DNA of 64,000 bases. It comes from Puia sp. (GTDB lineage Bacteria; Bacteroidota; Bacteroidia; Chitinophagales; Chitinophagaceae). The position numbers were made by a program, and so were the translations under genes. Where the stretch lies: assembly GCA_031292515.1 (NCBI GenBank), contig JARLGZ010000279.1:226877-290876 (forward strand), in the 5' to 3' direction. Numbering within the stretch: position 1 is the first letter of the stretch; the number at the start of each line of letters is the position of its first letter. Below are positions 26,130 to 37,007 of this stretch, piece after piece. The notes under the pieces were generated by a model, which saw nothing but the letters and a program-made list of their open reading frames with translations, was not told the origin of the DNA and made no database searches.

Positions 26130-28219
26130 GCAGGATCGCCCTCTCCGGCTACCGGAGCATTGACAATCGCAGCCGACGAAGCGCCGTTCTCGCTGAAAGC
26201 ATGCTGCTCGTCATCATGGTCGGTGACATCCAGCGCTCTTTTCTCTTCATAGGGGCGTTTACCGATCAGTTTCTCCACATCGCTCTGGAACAGCACTTCT
26301 TTCTCCAATAAGGCCTCCGCAAGCAACTTAACTTCATGGCTCTTGGCGGTCAATAACTCTTTTGTTGCTATGTACGCTTTATCGATCAGCTTGCGGACCT
26401 CTTCGTCGATCAACTTGGAAGTCTCTTCCGAGTAGGGTTTGGTAAACGAATTTTCGGCAGACGGGTCATAGAAACTTACATTGCCTATCTTGTCATTCAT
26501 ACCATATACCGTCACCATCGAATAGGCGATCCGGGTAATCTGCTGAAGGTCATTCTGAGCCCCGGTGGATATTTTCCCGAAGTTCAGTTCCTCACTGGCC
26601 CTGCCTCCAAGAGTCATACAGATCTGGTCAAACAGCTGATCGGTGTTGTACAGGTATTGCTCCTTCGGCGTGTACTGCGCGTAGCCTAATGCCGCAACTC
26701 CTCTCGGAACGATCGTGACTTTCAGCAAGGGATAAGCATGCTCCAGGAACCAGCCGCAGATGGCATGACCGGCTTCGTGGTAGGCGATGATCTTTTTCTC
26801 TTCCGGGGAAATGATCTTGTTCTTTTTCTCCAATCCGCCGATCACCCTGTCAACCGCATCCTGGAAATCTTCCATTTCCACATTGTCCTTCCCTTTCCTG
26901 GCGGCTATCAGGGCAGCTTCATTACATACATTGGCGATATCGGCGCCGGCAAACCCGGGTGTTTGTTCGGCCAATTTATGGATATCCAGTTTGCTGGAGA
27001 TCTTGATCGGTTTCAGATGGACTTTGAAGATGGCTTCGCGGCCCTTGAGATCCGGTTTATCGATAGAGATCTGTCTGTCGAAGCGTCCGGGACGCAACAG
27101 CGCCGTATCGAGTACGTCGGGTCTATTGGTGGCAGCCAGCACGATGATGCCGCTGTCTCCGCCAAAACCATCCATTTCCACAAGCAGTTGATTCAGCGTA
27201 CTCTCTCTTTCATCATTACTCATGATCGCATTCTTTCCGCGGGCACGGCCGATAGCGTCTATCTCATCGATGAAGATCACGCAGGGGGCCTTCTCCCTGG
27301 CCTGCTTGAAAAGATCTCTCACCCGGCTGGCGCCGACCCCTACGAACAGTTCCACGAAATCGCTTCCACTCATGGAGAAAAAGGGAACCTGGGCTTCCCC
27401 GGCCATGGCTTTTGCGAGCAGGGTCTTGCCGGTTCCCGGAGGACCGACCAGCAAAGCTCCTTTCGGTATTTTTCCGCCGAGAGCCGTATATTTCTTGGGG
27501 TTTTTCAAAAAATCAACGATCTCCATGACCTCCACTTTCGCTTCATCGAGACCGGCAACATCATTGAAGGTGATGGTTACCTTGGTGCCTTTGTCGAACA
27601 GGGTAGCCTTGGACTTACCGATATTGAAAATACCGCCGGGACCGCCGCTGCCAGCCTGTCCGCCCATTTTTCGCATGAGCATGACCCAGATAAGCACGAT
27701 GATCAGCAGGGGAAGAAGGATATTCAGCAAGGGTGCAAACCACTCCCCTTCCTGCTTGGAGTTGATAGGAGCCTCCGCTATCTGCGGATGGCTCGCATAA
27801 AAATCCCGGAGGATTTTTTCATACTCTTTTACGTCGGTGACCTTGAATTCAAATTGGGGGCCGTCTTTGCTTGCGCCGCCGGGCCAGCCGTTCTTCGAGA
27901 GCAGGTCCTTGTAATAGGGTTTCTGCAGGCTTTCCTTCTTAATATAGACCCTGACCTCGCCCTTGTTGGAAATGATATCGATCTTATCTACATCGCCATT
28001 GGTCAGCATGTTTTTCCGGAAATCCAGTTCGGTGATCGGATGGGCATCGGGCGTAAAGGTCCCGAAAAGGTTGAACCCGATCAAGACCGCTGCGATGATC
28101 CCCCAAATCCAATAAATACTGAATTTCGGACCTTTCCTGGAACCGTTGTCGTCATCTCCCCTGGGTCTGAACCGCGGAAAGCCTCCTTTATCGTTTTGTT
28201 TCAAATCTTCTTGTGGCAT
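26126..28219 (-). CDS. ftsH: FtsH, ATP-dependent zinc metalloprotease
   Basis: Membrane-bound AAA protease for quality control and regulated proteolysis of membrane and short-lived proteins. It has 697 residues. Membrane segments lie at about 34-56 and 163-182, with the periplasmic domain between them. The AAA module carries Walker A GPPGTGKT at 259-266, Walker B VIFIDEID at 314-321 and the second region of homology around 366-382. The zinc motif HEAGH is at 481-485, and a conserved acidic ligand follows later in the helical protease domain. The acidic C-terminal tail ([17 protein letters not shown]) is variable between species. The gene follows rsfS on the same strand, as is common in this phylum. 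Confidence 0.98.
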   Translation of the reverse strand: MPQEDLKQNDKGGFPRFRPRGDDDNGSRKGPKFSIYWIWGIIAAVLIGFNLFGTFTPDAHPITELDFRKNMLTNGDVDKIDIISNKGEVRVYIKKESLQKPYYKDLLSKNGWPGGASKDGPQFEFKVTDVKEYEKILRDFYASHPQIAEAPINSKQEGEWFAPLLNILLPLLIIVLIWVMLMRKMGGQAGSGGPGGIFNIGKSKATLFDKGTKVTITFNDVAGLDEAKVEVMEIVDFLKNPKKYTALGGKIPKGALLVGPPGTGKTLLAKAMAGEAQVPFFSMSGSDFVELFVGVGASRVRDLFKQAREKAPCVIFIDEIDAIGRARGKNAIMSNDERESTLNQLLVEMDGFGGDSGIIVLAATNRPDVLDTALLRPGRFDRQISIDKPDLKGREAIFKVHLKPIKISSKLDIHKLAEQTPGFAGADIANVCNEAALIAARKGKDNVEMEDFQDAVDRVIGGLEKKNKIISPEEKKIIAYHEAGHAICGWFLEHAYPLLKVTIVPRGVAALGYAQYTPKEQYLYNTDQLFDQICMTLGGRASEELNFGKISTGAQNDLQQITRIAYSMVTVYGMNDKIGNVSFYDPSAENSFTKPYSEETSKLIDEEVRKLIDKAYIATKELLTAKSHEVKLLAEALLEKEVLFQSDVEKLIGKRPYEEKRALDVTDHDDEQHAFSENGASSAAIVNAPVAGEGDPA

Positions 28220-28278
28220 ATTTTATTTCGTCTCCGGTTTTGCTTAGTATTAATAAAAAAAATAAGGTAAAAATGTTT

Positions 28279-28335
28279 AAAAAAAACCACTAAACCCGGA
28301 AAATACCTAATAAAAGGATGATTTTTCGGGGTTTT
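28279..28335 (-). terminator. Possible terminator or attenuator between rsfS and ftsH
   Basis: On the minus strand CCCGAAAAAT and ATTTTCCGGG pair with one mismatch around a 16-base loop, and a run of eight T follows about nine bases later. It could partly end the rsfS transcript ahead of ftsH. The long loop and distance to the T run make it uncertain. Confidence 0.4.
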
Positions 28336-28351
28336 ATCCGATCAGCCCGGC

Positions 28352-28741
28352 CTATCCGATATGTTTTTCAGAGGGAGAATCGCTCCACATGTCCTCCAGC
28401 TTATAAAAACGACGGCTTTCGGGTAACATCACATGGACGACGATGTTTACGTAGTCGATCAATACCCATTGATAAGATTGTCTGCCTTCATGCTTGTATG
28501 GATTTTCTCCGCACCGGCTATTCACTTCGTCCTCAACGGAATCCGCGATGGCCTTTACCTGTGTATGACTGGACGCTTCACAGATAATGAAGAAATCTGC
28601 TACGGCTTCGGGTATCTTCCGCAAATCAAGCGACACTATATTTTCACCTTTTTTTTCCAGGATAGCGTGTACAATGGTTTTAAAAAGCTTCGAATTCCTC
28701 GTCAATCTGGCTACACTGTTTCGTTTCCGGGTAGCTAACAT
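28352..28741 (-). CDS. rsfS: RsfS, ribosomal silencing factor
   Basis: Small protein (129 residues from ATG 28741) that binds ribosomal protein L14 and blocks subunit joining when growth slows. Conserved RsfS blocks are visible: IVSLDLRKIPEAVADFFIIC, THTQVKAI-like SSHTQVKAIADSVEDEV, YQWVLIDYVNIVVHVM and the end FYKLEDMWSD. A TTG five codons upstream is less likely as start. The gene is divergent from birA, with about 70 bases between the two starts. Confidence 0.95.
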   Translation of the reverse strand: MLATRKRNSVARLTRNSKLFKTIVHAILEKKGENIVSLDLRKIPEAVADFFIICEASSHTQVKAIADSVEDEVNSRCGENPYKHEGRQSYQWVLIDYVNIVVHVMLPESRRFYKLEDMWSDSPSEKHIG

Positions 28742-28811
28742 AGAAAGCTGTTCCAATAATCAAAACGTTTTTGTGATAAATTATATTTTGTGATCAATAA
28801 ATCACCGGTTT

Positions 28812-29651
28812 GTGAGAAGTCGGTTTAATTTCGCACTATCCAAAAATAGGAATCTTTTGCCACATCCCGCCAGCATCCTTTCACATAAACCCGATCCCCC
28901 CATCGGTCAGCCTTTCGTCGAATTAGGGTCGGTAGACAGCACCAACAACTATGCCACGGCCCGCATTCATGAAGGATTGGCTTCTCACGGGAGCATTTTC
29001 TTTGCCCATGATCAATTTGCCGGAAAGGGCCAGCGGGGAAAGACCTGGAACAGCCGTCCGGGAGACAACATCGTCATGAGCCTGATATTAGAGCCTTCTT
29101 TAGGGCCAGGGACTGCATTCTCGCTTGCCCGGCCCTTTCCGCTCAGTGCTTGTATTGCGCTCAGTTGCCACGACTTTTTCAGCCGCTACGCCGGGGCGGG
29201 AGAAACCTCCGTAAAATGGCCCAATGACCTGTATTGGCGTGACAGAAAGGCAGGCGGCATCCTGATCGAAAACATCTGCAGGGGGACGGAATGGCTATTT
29301 GCCGTCGTGGGCATCGGGATCAACATCAACCAGGTAGCGTTCCCGGAGACCGTTCGCAATCCCGTATCCCTGAAACAGATCACGGGTCGCGATTTCGACG
29401 CGGTGGCGCTGGCAAGGGAATTAGCCACTGTGCTGGACACCCGTTATAACGAGCTGATGACCGGTGGAAAAACCCGGCAATTGGCAGCGTATAATGCATG
29501 TCTGTACAAGCGGAACCAGGCCGTCCGTTTAAAAAAGGGACAGGCCGTTTTCGACACCACGATACAGGGCGTGTCCGGCGGGGGAGAGTTGCTGACCCGG
29601 GATACGCTGGAACGGAGCTTTACATTTGGTGAGGTGGAATGGATCCTATGA
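28812..29651 (+). CDS. birA: BirA-type biotin-[acetyl-CoA-carboxylase] ligase, no DNA-binding domain
   Basis: Attaches biotin to the carboxyl-carrier protein of acetyl-CoA carboxylase. The protein is 279 residues and starts at GTG; no ATG is available before the catalytic core. Catalytic motifs are VDSTNNYA, the biotinyl-AMP loop AGKGQRGKTWNS (a GRGRxG-type loop), KWPNDLYW and AGGILIE. The N-terminal helix-turn-helix repressor domain of E. coli BirA is absent, which is usual for this phylum, so it is monofunctional. It is convergent with bcp. Confidence 0.93.
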   Translation: MRSRFNFALSKNRNLLPHPASILSHKPDPPIGQPFVELGSVDSTNNYATARIHEGLASHGSIFFAHDQFAGKGQRGKTWNSRPGDNIVMSLILEPSLGPGTAFSLARPFPLSACIALSCHDFFSRYAGAGETSVKWPNDLYWRDRKAGGILIENICRGTEWLFAVVGIGININQVAFPETVRNPVSLKQITGRDFDAVALARELATVLDTRYNELMTGGKTRQLAAYNACLYKRNQAVRLKKGQAVFDTTIQGVSGGGELLTRDTLERSFTFGEVEWIL

Positions 29652-29704
29652 CCGATCGGGGTACAGAATTATACCCCGGCCCTAACTGCTGTTGGCCGCC
29701 GGCC

Positions 29705-30178
29705 TTAGCCCCCCAGCTCCTGCCACGCTTTGACGATCTCTTCCGCGTGGGCCTTGTTCTTTGGCTTCAGAAATATCTTCCGTATCACTCCTTTTTCGTC
29801 AATCAGAAAAGTGGTACGATGAAGACCCATGTATTTGCGGCCGTATAATTGTTTTTCACCCCAAACCCCGTATTTGTCGATGAGCGTATGATCCGGGTCG
29901 GCGATTAGCGGGAAAGGAAGGTTGAACTTCGTTTCGAATTTCTTGTGGCTTTTCTCGTCGTCCGGGCTGACGCCGAGCACGGAAATACCCAGCTTCTTCA
30001 ATCCTCCGAAGTGATCCCGCAGATTACAGGCCTCTACGGTGCAGGTCGGCGTATCGTCCTGGGGATAAAAGTAAAGCACTAACTTTTTTCCTTTGAAATC
30101 GGCCAGTGATACCTTATTGCCGTCCTGGTCTTTGGCGCTGAATGCCGGGGCTTTGGAGCCTTCCGCTAAATGTGTCAT
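29705..30178 (-). CDS. bcp: Bcp/PrxQ-type thiol peroxidase
   Basis: Peroxiredoxin that reduces hydrogen peroxide and organic peroxides, probably with thioredoxin as reductant. It has 157 residues. The active site is YPQDDTPTCTVEACNLRD with the peroxidatic cysteine C46 and the resolving cysteine C51, five residues apart as in the alpha-2 type PrxQ group. The segment GVSPDDEKSHKKF and the arginine-bearing HRTTFLIDEKG are also typical. Complete and of normal length. A short hairpin without a T run lies between its stop and the convergent birA stop. Confidence 0.96.
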   Translation of the reverse strand: MTHLAEGSKAPAFSAKDQDGNKVSLADFKGKKLVLYFYPQDDTPTCTVEACNLRDHFGGLKKLGISVLGVSPDDEKSHKKFETKFNLPFPLIADPDHTLIDKYGVWGEKQLYGRKYMGLHRTTFLIDEKGVIRKIFLKPKNKAHAEEIVKAWQELGG

Positions 30179-30250
30179 GCGTTTTCGTAATTAACAGTCT
30201 CTTTTTAAAACAACCTTAACAAAATCTTTATCCCTCCAACCAACTCTTCT

Positions 30251-30299
30251 TCCCACTCACTGACCACTCACCACTGACTACTCACTACTCACCACCTCA
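30251..30299 (-). repeat. Stop-adjacent GTAGTGAGT-type repeat, copy B (after the M23 gene)
   Basis: Starting at the TGA stop of the second M23 peptidase gene, the minus strand carries overlapping units of GTGAGTAGTGAG, GTAGTCAGTGGTGAG and GTCAGTGAGTGGG. It shares the core GTAGTGAGT with copies after ftsH and after the gene at 36301, all in the same orientation relative to the gene. The remainder of the gap to bcp is AT-rich without features. Confidence 0.7.
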
Positions 30300-32039
30300 T
30301 TTCACAAACCTGAACACCCGTTCCGCCCGGTTGCCCGCGACATCTTCGGCGATGATTGTCAGGGTATGTTTCCCCGGAGGACAATGTTCTTCGAACTTAT
30401 AAACATAGGCGAGCCCTTTATCATTGGTAAAGCAGAGCCACTGACCCCCGCGTCCATCGGCAGACCGGTCGAGTTCGGCACGGACCCGGGCGATGGAACC
30501 GAGATTGTCCTTCACATTAAAAACGATCCTTCCCGCCCGGGACAGGTTGGCCCCATCACGGAAGCCGGTGGTGATCTGCGGAGCCTGCCGGTCTTCGACG
30601 AGCTGAAAATAGCCAAACTCCCGGAATTTTGCCGAAGCCCAGTCACCTTGCCACTGTGGCCGGGCCAGATCTTTTTTGTTTGCCGCGAAGCATACCAATA
30701 CAATCCTATCCCTTTTTCCGGCAGGAATGTTTGCAGTTAGCCGGATGCGAACCAGCAGCGAGTCCTGCAAGGGGATAAAAGGCTCTCCGACGGCGTGCGC
30801 CGCAGACACGGCGCCTGACAGGCCGGGCGGACCCATCGCGTAATTGAGGTGGACCGAATCGTACAGGCATTTTTCGCCGATATAAAATGCGCAATCCGGT
30901 ATCTCATAACCGTCCAGCATCCCGGGGTAAAACATTTTGCCCGGGTACTCCGTCCTGGCGACCGGGGCCATCCTGTATTGCACCTGGTATTGAAGGATCG
31001 CCGTATTGCCATTGGCGTCTTTTACCTCGATGCGGATCGCATGCGGGGTGCCGTCGCTGAGATCGACAAGCCCACCGGGCCGGGGCGTCTGATAGATGGA
31101 AGGAGCATATCCGGGCAACGCCGAAAGCTGCTGCAGCCAGGGGCCGCCGGTTGCCCGGGTCTTATAATCTATATGTGCATTGATATTTCGGGTGTTGCCA
31201 TAGCTGATATTGTCCATTTGAAAACCCGAAACGGGTTGCTCCCTGTCGTAGAGGATTGCCTGGAAGATGCCATTGGGGTTGTTCGAGCCGGATTGCGTAT
31301 CGAAAGCCGATATGGCGAAACTCACACGGGGGGAATTCACGATGACCGGCGCAGACAGGATATACTCCACAGGAGTCCCGGAACCACCGGGATTGCCCTT
31401 ATGAACCGGAACTATCAGCGGGGACTGCTCGTATACGCTCCTGTTGCGATCATAGACGGCCAGCCTGAGGATAACGGGAGGCGTATCATCCGGGACCGGG
31501 AGACCAAAGAGAAGCGGGTTGTGGTTGATGTCGTCACGGCTGCTCCGGATTTCGAAATGGAGATGGGGCCCCTGTGAACCGCCGGTATTGCCGCTATAAG
31601 CGATCAGGTCCCCTTTCCTGACAGGAAACAGGCCGGGAGGTATATCGAGGAACAGGCTCCAGGATTCCCGGGCATACTGCTGCTGCTTCACATACGCGGC
31701 AAGCGCCGGGAAAAACTGGTTCAGGTGGGCATATAAGGTAGTATAGCCATTCGGATGGACGATATAGATGGCTTGCCCGAATCCTGCGGGCTCGATCTTT
31801 ACATGCGCGACATAACCGTCTGCCGCTGCGTAAACCGGGAGATTCGTTCTTTTCTCCGTTCGGATGTCAAGACCCATATGATAGTGGTTGGGACGAAGCT
31901 CCCCGAAGTTGGCGGCCAGGCTCATGGGTATGCCCAGCGGATCGCGGAAATAATCCCGGGGGTAATGCTGTGCCGGAAAGAGCTGAGAGAAAGAAAAAAG
32001 AGAGGAGAGAACGAAGAGAGCCGACAATAAATACCTCAT
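30297..32039 (-). CDS. Secreted M23 family metallopeptidase with long C-terminal beta region
   Basis: Protein of 580 residues from ATG 32039 (MRYLLSALFVLSSLFSFSQ, a clear signal peptide). The LytM domain is near the N-terminus of the mature protein, about residues 45-190, with HYHMGLDIRTEK (HxxxD) and GPHLHFEIRS (HxH) intact. About 380 further residues form beta-rich domains, with VKDANGNTAILQYQV and a final DVAGNRAERVFRFVK that resembles Ig-like strands. This layout is common for Bacteroidota M23 proteins of unknown substrate. The longer open frame to 32093 contains the predicted promoter element and was rejected. Confidence 0.92.
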   Translation of the reverse strand: MRYLLSALFVLSSLFSFSQLFPAQHYPRDYFRDPLGIPMSLAANFGELRPNHYHMGLDIRTEKRTNLPVYAAADGYVAHVKIEPAGFGQAIYIVHPNGYTTLYAHLNQFFPALAAYVKQQQYARESWSLFLDIPPGLFPVRKGDLIAYSGNTGGSQGPHLHFEIRSSRDDINHNPLLFGLPVPDDTPPVILRLAVYDRNRSVYEQSPLIVPVHKGNPGGSGTPVEYILSAPVIVNSPRVSFAISAFDTQSGSNNPNGIFQAILYDREQPVSGFQMDNISYGNTRNINAHIDYKTRATGGPWLQQLSALPGYAPSIYQTPRPGGLVDLSDGTPHAIRIEVKDANGNTAILQYQVQYRMAPVARTEYPGKMFYPGMLDGYEIPDCAFYIGEKCLYDSVHLNYAMGPPGLSGAVSAAHAVGEPFIPLQDSLLVRIRLTANIPAGKRDRIVLVCFAANKKDLARPQWQGDWASAKFREFGYFQLVEDRQAPQITTGFRDGANLSRAGRIVFNVKDNLGSIARVRAELDRSADGRGGQWLCFTNDKGLAYVYKFEEHCPPGKHTLTIIAEDVAGNRAERVFRFVK

Positions 32040-32072
32040 TTCGATTTGTTGTATAAAAAGATAGTACTCCCG

Positions 32073-32103
32073 CAAAGCTAGTCCAACAAACACAAACTAA
32101 AAA
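32073..32103 (-). promoter_or_regulatory. Promoter for the second M23 peptidase gene
   Basis: Minus-strand TTTT (32103-32100), 19 bases, then TAGCTTTG (32080-32073) fits the consensus except for the last base of the -33 part. It lies inside the longer open frame and so supports ATG 32039 as the start. Confidence 0.5.
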
Positions 32104-32106
32104 AAT

Positions 32107-32210
32107 CGAAAAGGGTGGGTCTCTACGTAGATTGTCAGCAGAGACAACGCTTATCGGAACAAATGGTTCGTTTGGAAACAATTATAAAAAATACTACGAA
32201 AAGGGTAGGT
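32107..32210. repeat. Pair of 14-base direct repeats with a hairpin between
   Basis: CGAAAAGGGTGGGT (32107-32120) and CGAAAAGGGTAGGT (32197-32210) differ at one position and are 90 bases apart. Between them GTCTCT and AGAGAC (32119-32145) can form a six-base stem. The region lies upstream of the small gene at 32295; its role is unknown. Confidence 0.4.
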
Positions 32211-32294
32211 TTTTTTTGAAGTTTGGTACAGCTTTTGGCTACAAAATCTTGTCTTACTGGTATAAGAAATGTTTCACCGTCAAAAGAGGCAGTC

Positions 32295-32510
32295 ATGAAA
32301 GGAGTTAAACACAAAATGGCAGTATTCCTGGCAGTCACCATCGGAGGAATGGTCGGACTGGTCAAGGGAGAAGAAGCCAGGCAAAAATGGGTCTTTAAGA
32401 TCCGGAGCAAATACGACAACCGGCGCCAGGTTGCCGAAAGAAGGTCCATTGCCCGTAAGGGAGGAGTGCTGCTCGATGACATCGAGCTGGCGTCTTACCA
32501 CGATAATTAA
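32295..32510 (+). CDS. Small hypothetical protein, 71 residues
   Basis: Short open frame from ATG 32295 with a hydrophobic N-terminal segment (MAVFLAVTIGGMVGLV from residue 8) followed by a basic, charged tail (KWVFKIRSKYDNRRQ, AERRSIARKGG) and an acidic end. This would fit a small membrane-anchored or exported protein. It lies alone between divergent M23 and carB genes and is followed by a strong terminator about 100 bases downstream, which supports transcription. I do not recognise the family. The frame remains open 24 codons upstream to a TTG, less likely. Confidence 0.5.
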   Translation: MKGVKHKMAVFLAVTIGGMVGLVKGEEARQKWVFKIRSKYDNRRQVAERRSIARKGGVLLDDIELASYHDN

Positions 32511-32607
32511 TCGAACATTCGCGTCGAAAGGGGTCTGATCGTCGCTTCAGACAGCCGAACGATACGCAGCTTCGCCATAGGTAAAGAAATTTGAGGCTCC
32601 AAAGTCC

Positions 32608-32645
32608 AAAGCCCCCGATCAGCTCAGATCGGGGGCTTTTTTTAT
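32608..32645 (+). terminator. Rho-independent terminator upstream of carB
   Basis: GCCCCCGATC and GATCGGGGGC form a perfect ten-base-pair stem around AGCTCA, with AAA before and seven T after. It would end the transcript of the small gene at 32295. Confidence 0.93.
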
Positions 32646-32718
32646 CCCCAACGGGGAAAGAAAGGCTGATTTTGGGAAAGTCTTTTAAAATTAATCGGGA
32701 AAATTTGAGTAGCTGCCG

Positions 32719-32726
32719 TAATTTTG
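32719..32726 (+). promoter_or_regulatory. -7 promoter element for carB
   Basis: TAATTTTG matches TAnnTTTG exactly, 17 bases before the carB ATG and after the terminator. It falls within the longer open frame and supports ATG 32744 as start. No clear -33 part is visible. Confidence 0.5.
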
Positions 32727-32743
32727 CAAAATTTCTCCCAACC

Positions 32744-35569
<2,826 letters not shown>

Positions 35570-35625
35570 CCGGATTTCGTCGTTCAGGTAGCAGGGTAAT
35601 AAAATTATGGCGTAAATTTATTGCT

Positions 35626-36168
35626 ATGGAAGAAATAGAAATACCCACCGAACACCTGCATGAAGAGATCCAGGAAAAAGCCGCCGAAGAAAAAAAAGAA
35701 AGATGGATTCTCTTTGTAGCCCTGTCAACGGCTTTTATGGCCGTCCTCGCCGCCGTTGCGGGCCTGCTGGCCGGGCATCACGCCAACGAGGCACTGATCG
35801 AAAGAGTCAAGGCCTCGGACCAATGGAGTTTCTACCAATCCAAAAATCTGAAAGAAGAGATCGCGGTAAATACCGATAAGATCCTGCATACTTTATCTGT
35901 GAAACCGGTCACTGAAGACAATAGCAAGACCATCGCCCGGTATGAGACAGAAAAAGAAGCCATAAAGAAAACGGCCGAAGAAGCCGAAAAAGAATCCGAG
36001 GACCATCTCGGCAAACATGTGCCCCTGGCCACCGCCGTCACCGCCTTCCAGATCGCCATCGCCATTTCGGCGATCGCGATACTCACCCGCCGCAAAAACT
36101 TATGGTACGGAAGCATGCTCCTTACCGTCGTAGGAATTTGCTTCCTGATAAAGGGGTTACTGCCATAG
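35626..36168 (+). CDS. DUF4337 family membrane protein
   Basis: Protein of 180 residues. An acidic, charged N-terminus (EIPTEHLHEEIQEKAAEEKK) leads to a hydrophobic helix at about 27-48 (LFVALSTAFMAVLAAVAGLL). A charged coiled-coil-like middle follows, then two further hydrophobic segments at the C-terminus. This pattern and the GHHANEALIERVKASDQWSF block match DUF4337. The function of the family is unknown. It lies 56 bases after carB on the same strand but has no evident metabolic link. Confidence 0.85.
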   Translation: MEEIEIPTEHLHEEIQEKAAEEKKERWILFVALSTAFMAVLAAVAGLLAGHHANEALIERVKASDQWSFYQSKNLKEEIAVNTDKILHTLSVKPVTEDNSKTIARYETEKEAIKKTAEEAEKESEDHLGKHVPLATAVTAFQIAIAISAIAILTRRKNLWYGSMLLTVVGICFLIKGLLP

Positions 36169-36300
36169 CGTTTGGGAACAATATCTATCTTTCTGGTTAT
36201 CACCGAATACTGATAAAAGAGAGACCCGGATATCAAAAATATCCCTGCGAAATAGGGATTTAGCAAGGATTTTGCAGGAAAGGGATAAAATCGAAACTAT

Positions 36301-36864
36301 ATGAATCCGGCAATCCGTTTATCGACTTCGCAAATCCGCGTATCAGCCTGTCTGAAACAGCTATCCCGCAAAAGAAAAGGCATCGTTCTCCTGCTCCTGT
36401 CAATGGGATTTTTATCTGCTTCCAGGGGTCAGTTGGTCGCAAAGGCCAAATGCCCCGATTTCTATGTCAATATCCTGGATGGCACCCTGAACGGCCTGAA
36501 ACCCAACAGGGCGCTCAGCGAATTCAAGACCCTGTTTCCCTGTTCCACCAGCATCGAGGAGGAGGGTTCAGCCGCCAAATGCGGGAGCGGCATCTTCTTT
36601 AAGACCAAAGACATCTATATCTATAGCAAAAGGGCCTATATCGAGATCGGCCCGAAATTCCAGGGAAAGCTCAGCCTTCCTCTTATGGGAGCCAAACGAA
36701 GCTCCTTATTCAGCTCGCTGGGCAACCCCAAAGTAAAAGATGATCAATGGGAAGCCTATGAAATGCAATATGGCACCCTGGTGCTTCATTTTGATGCAGC
36801 GAGCAAAGTCAAACTAATCCAATTCAGCACACTCAGCACCGACCAGCTCAGCCTTTGTGAATGA
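36301..36864 (+). CDS. Hypothetical exported protein
   Basis: Protein of 187 residues. A basic stretch and hydrophobic helix (KRKGIVLLLLSMGFLSASRGQ, residues about 24-44) look like a signal peptide with an unusually long N-region; a later start is possible but no closer ATG gives a better one. The mature part has four cysteines within 100 residues and mixed alpha/beta composition, with no recognised motif. It is followed by a repeat element and a strong hairpin terminator. I do not recognise the family. Confidence 0.65.
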   Translation: MNPAIRLSTSQIRVSACLKQLSRKRKGIVLLLLSMGFLSASRGQLVAKAKCPDFYVNILDGTLNGLKPNRALSEFKTLFPCSTSIEEEGSAAKCGSGIFFKTKDIYIYSKRAYIEIGPKFQGKLSLPLMGAKRSSLFSSLGNPKVKDDQWEAYEMQYGTLVLHFDAASKVKLIQFSTLSTDQLSLCE

Positions 36865-36866
36865 TA

Positions 36867-36900
36867 CAGTGAGTAGTAAGTAGTGAGTGCTGAGTCCTGA
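36867..36900 (+). repeat. Stop-adjacent GTAGTGAGT-type repeat, copy C
   Basis: Two bases after the TGA stop of the gene at 36301 the + strand reads as units of GTGAGTAGTAAG, TAGTGAGTG and CTGAGTCCTGA. It shares the core GTAGTGAGT with the elements after ftsH and after the second M23 gene, again in the sense direction of the gene it follows. Confidence 0.65.
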
Positions 36901-36917
36901 ATAGACATATCAAATGG

Positions 36918-36958
36918 AAAGAGGTCATCCCTAATGCTTTGGGATGACCTCTTTTTTG
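36918..36958 (+). terminator. Strong terminator between convergent genes
   Basis: AAAGAGGTCATCCC and GGGATGACCTCTTT form a perfect 14-base-pair stem around a nine-base loop, with a T run after it on the + strand. It ends the transcript of the gene at 36301; on the other strand the T run is weak. Confidence 0.93.
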
Positions 36959-37007
36959 TTTATTGGATTGTCTTTAAAGGATATTCATCATTACTGTTCC
37001 ACGGTCA

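Noticed and set aside
26738..28270. Open frame of 510 codons opposite ftsH
   Set aside because: It is the antisense shadow of a highly conserved gene in a GC-rich codon context; its protein shows no motif or domain.
28742..28811. Promoter for birA around 28768-28790
   Set aside because: A TTTG and an ATATTTTG are present, but the spacing is only about nine bases and the -7 part has an extra base.
29652..29704. Hairpin GGGGTA/TACCCC between birA and bcp as a terminator
   Set aside because: The stem is only six pairs and no T run follows on either strand.
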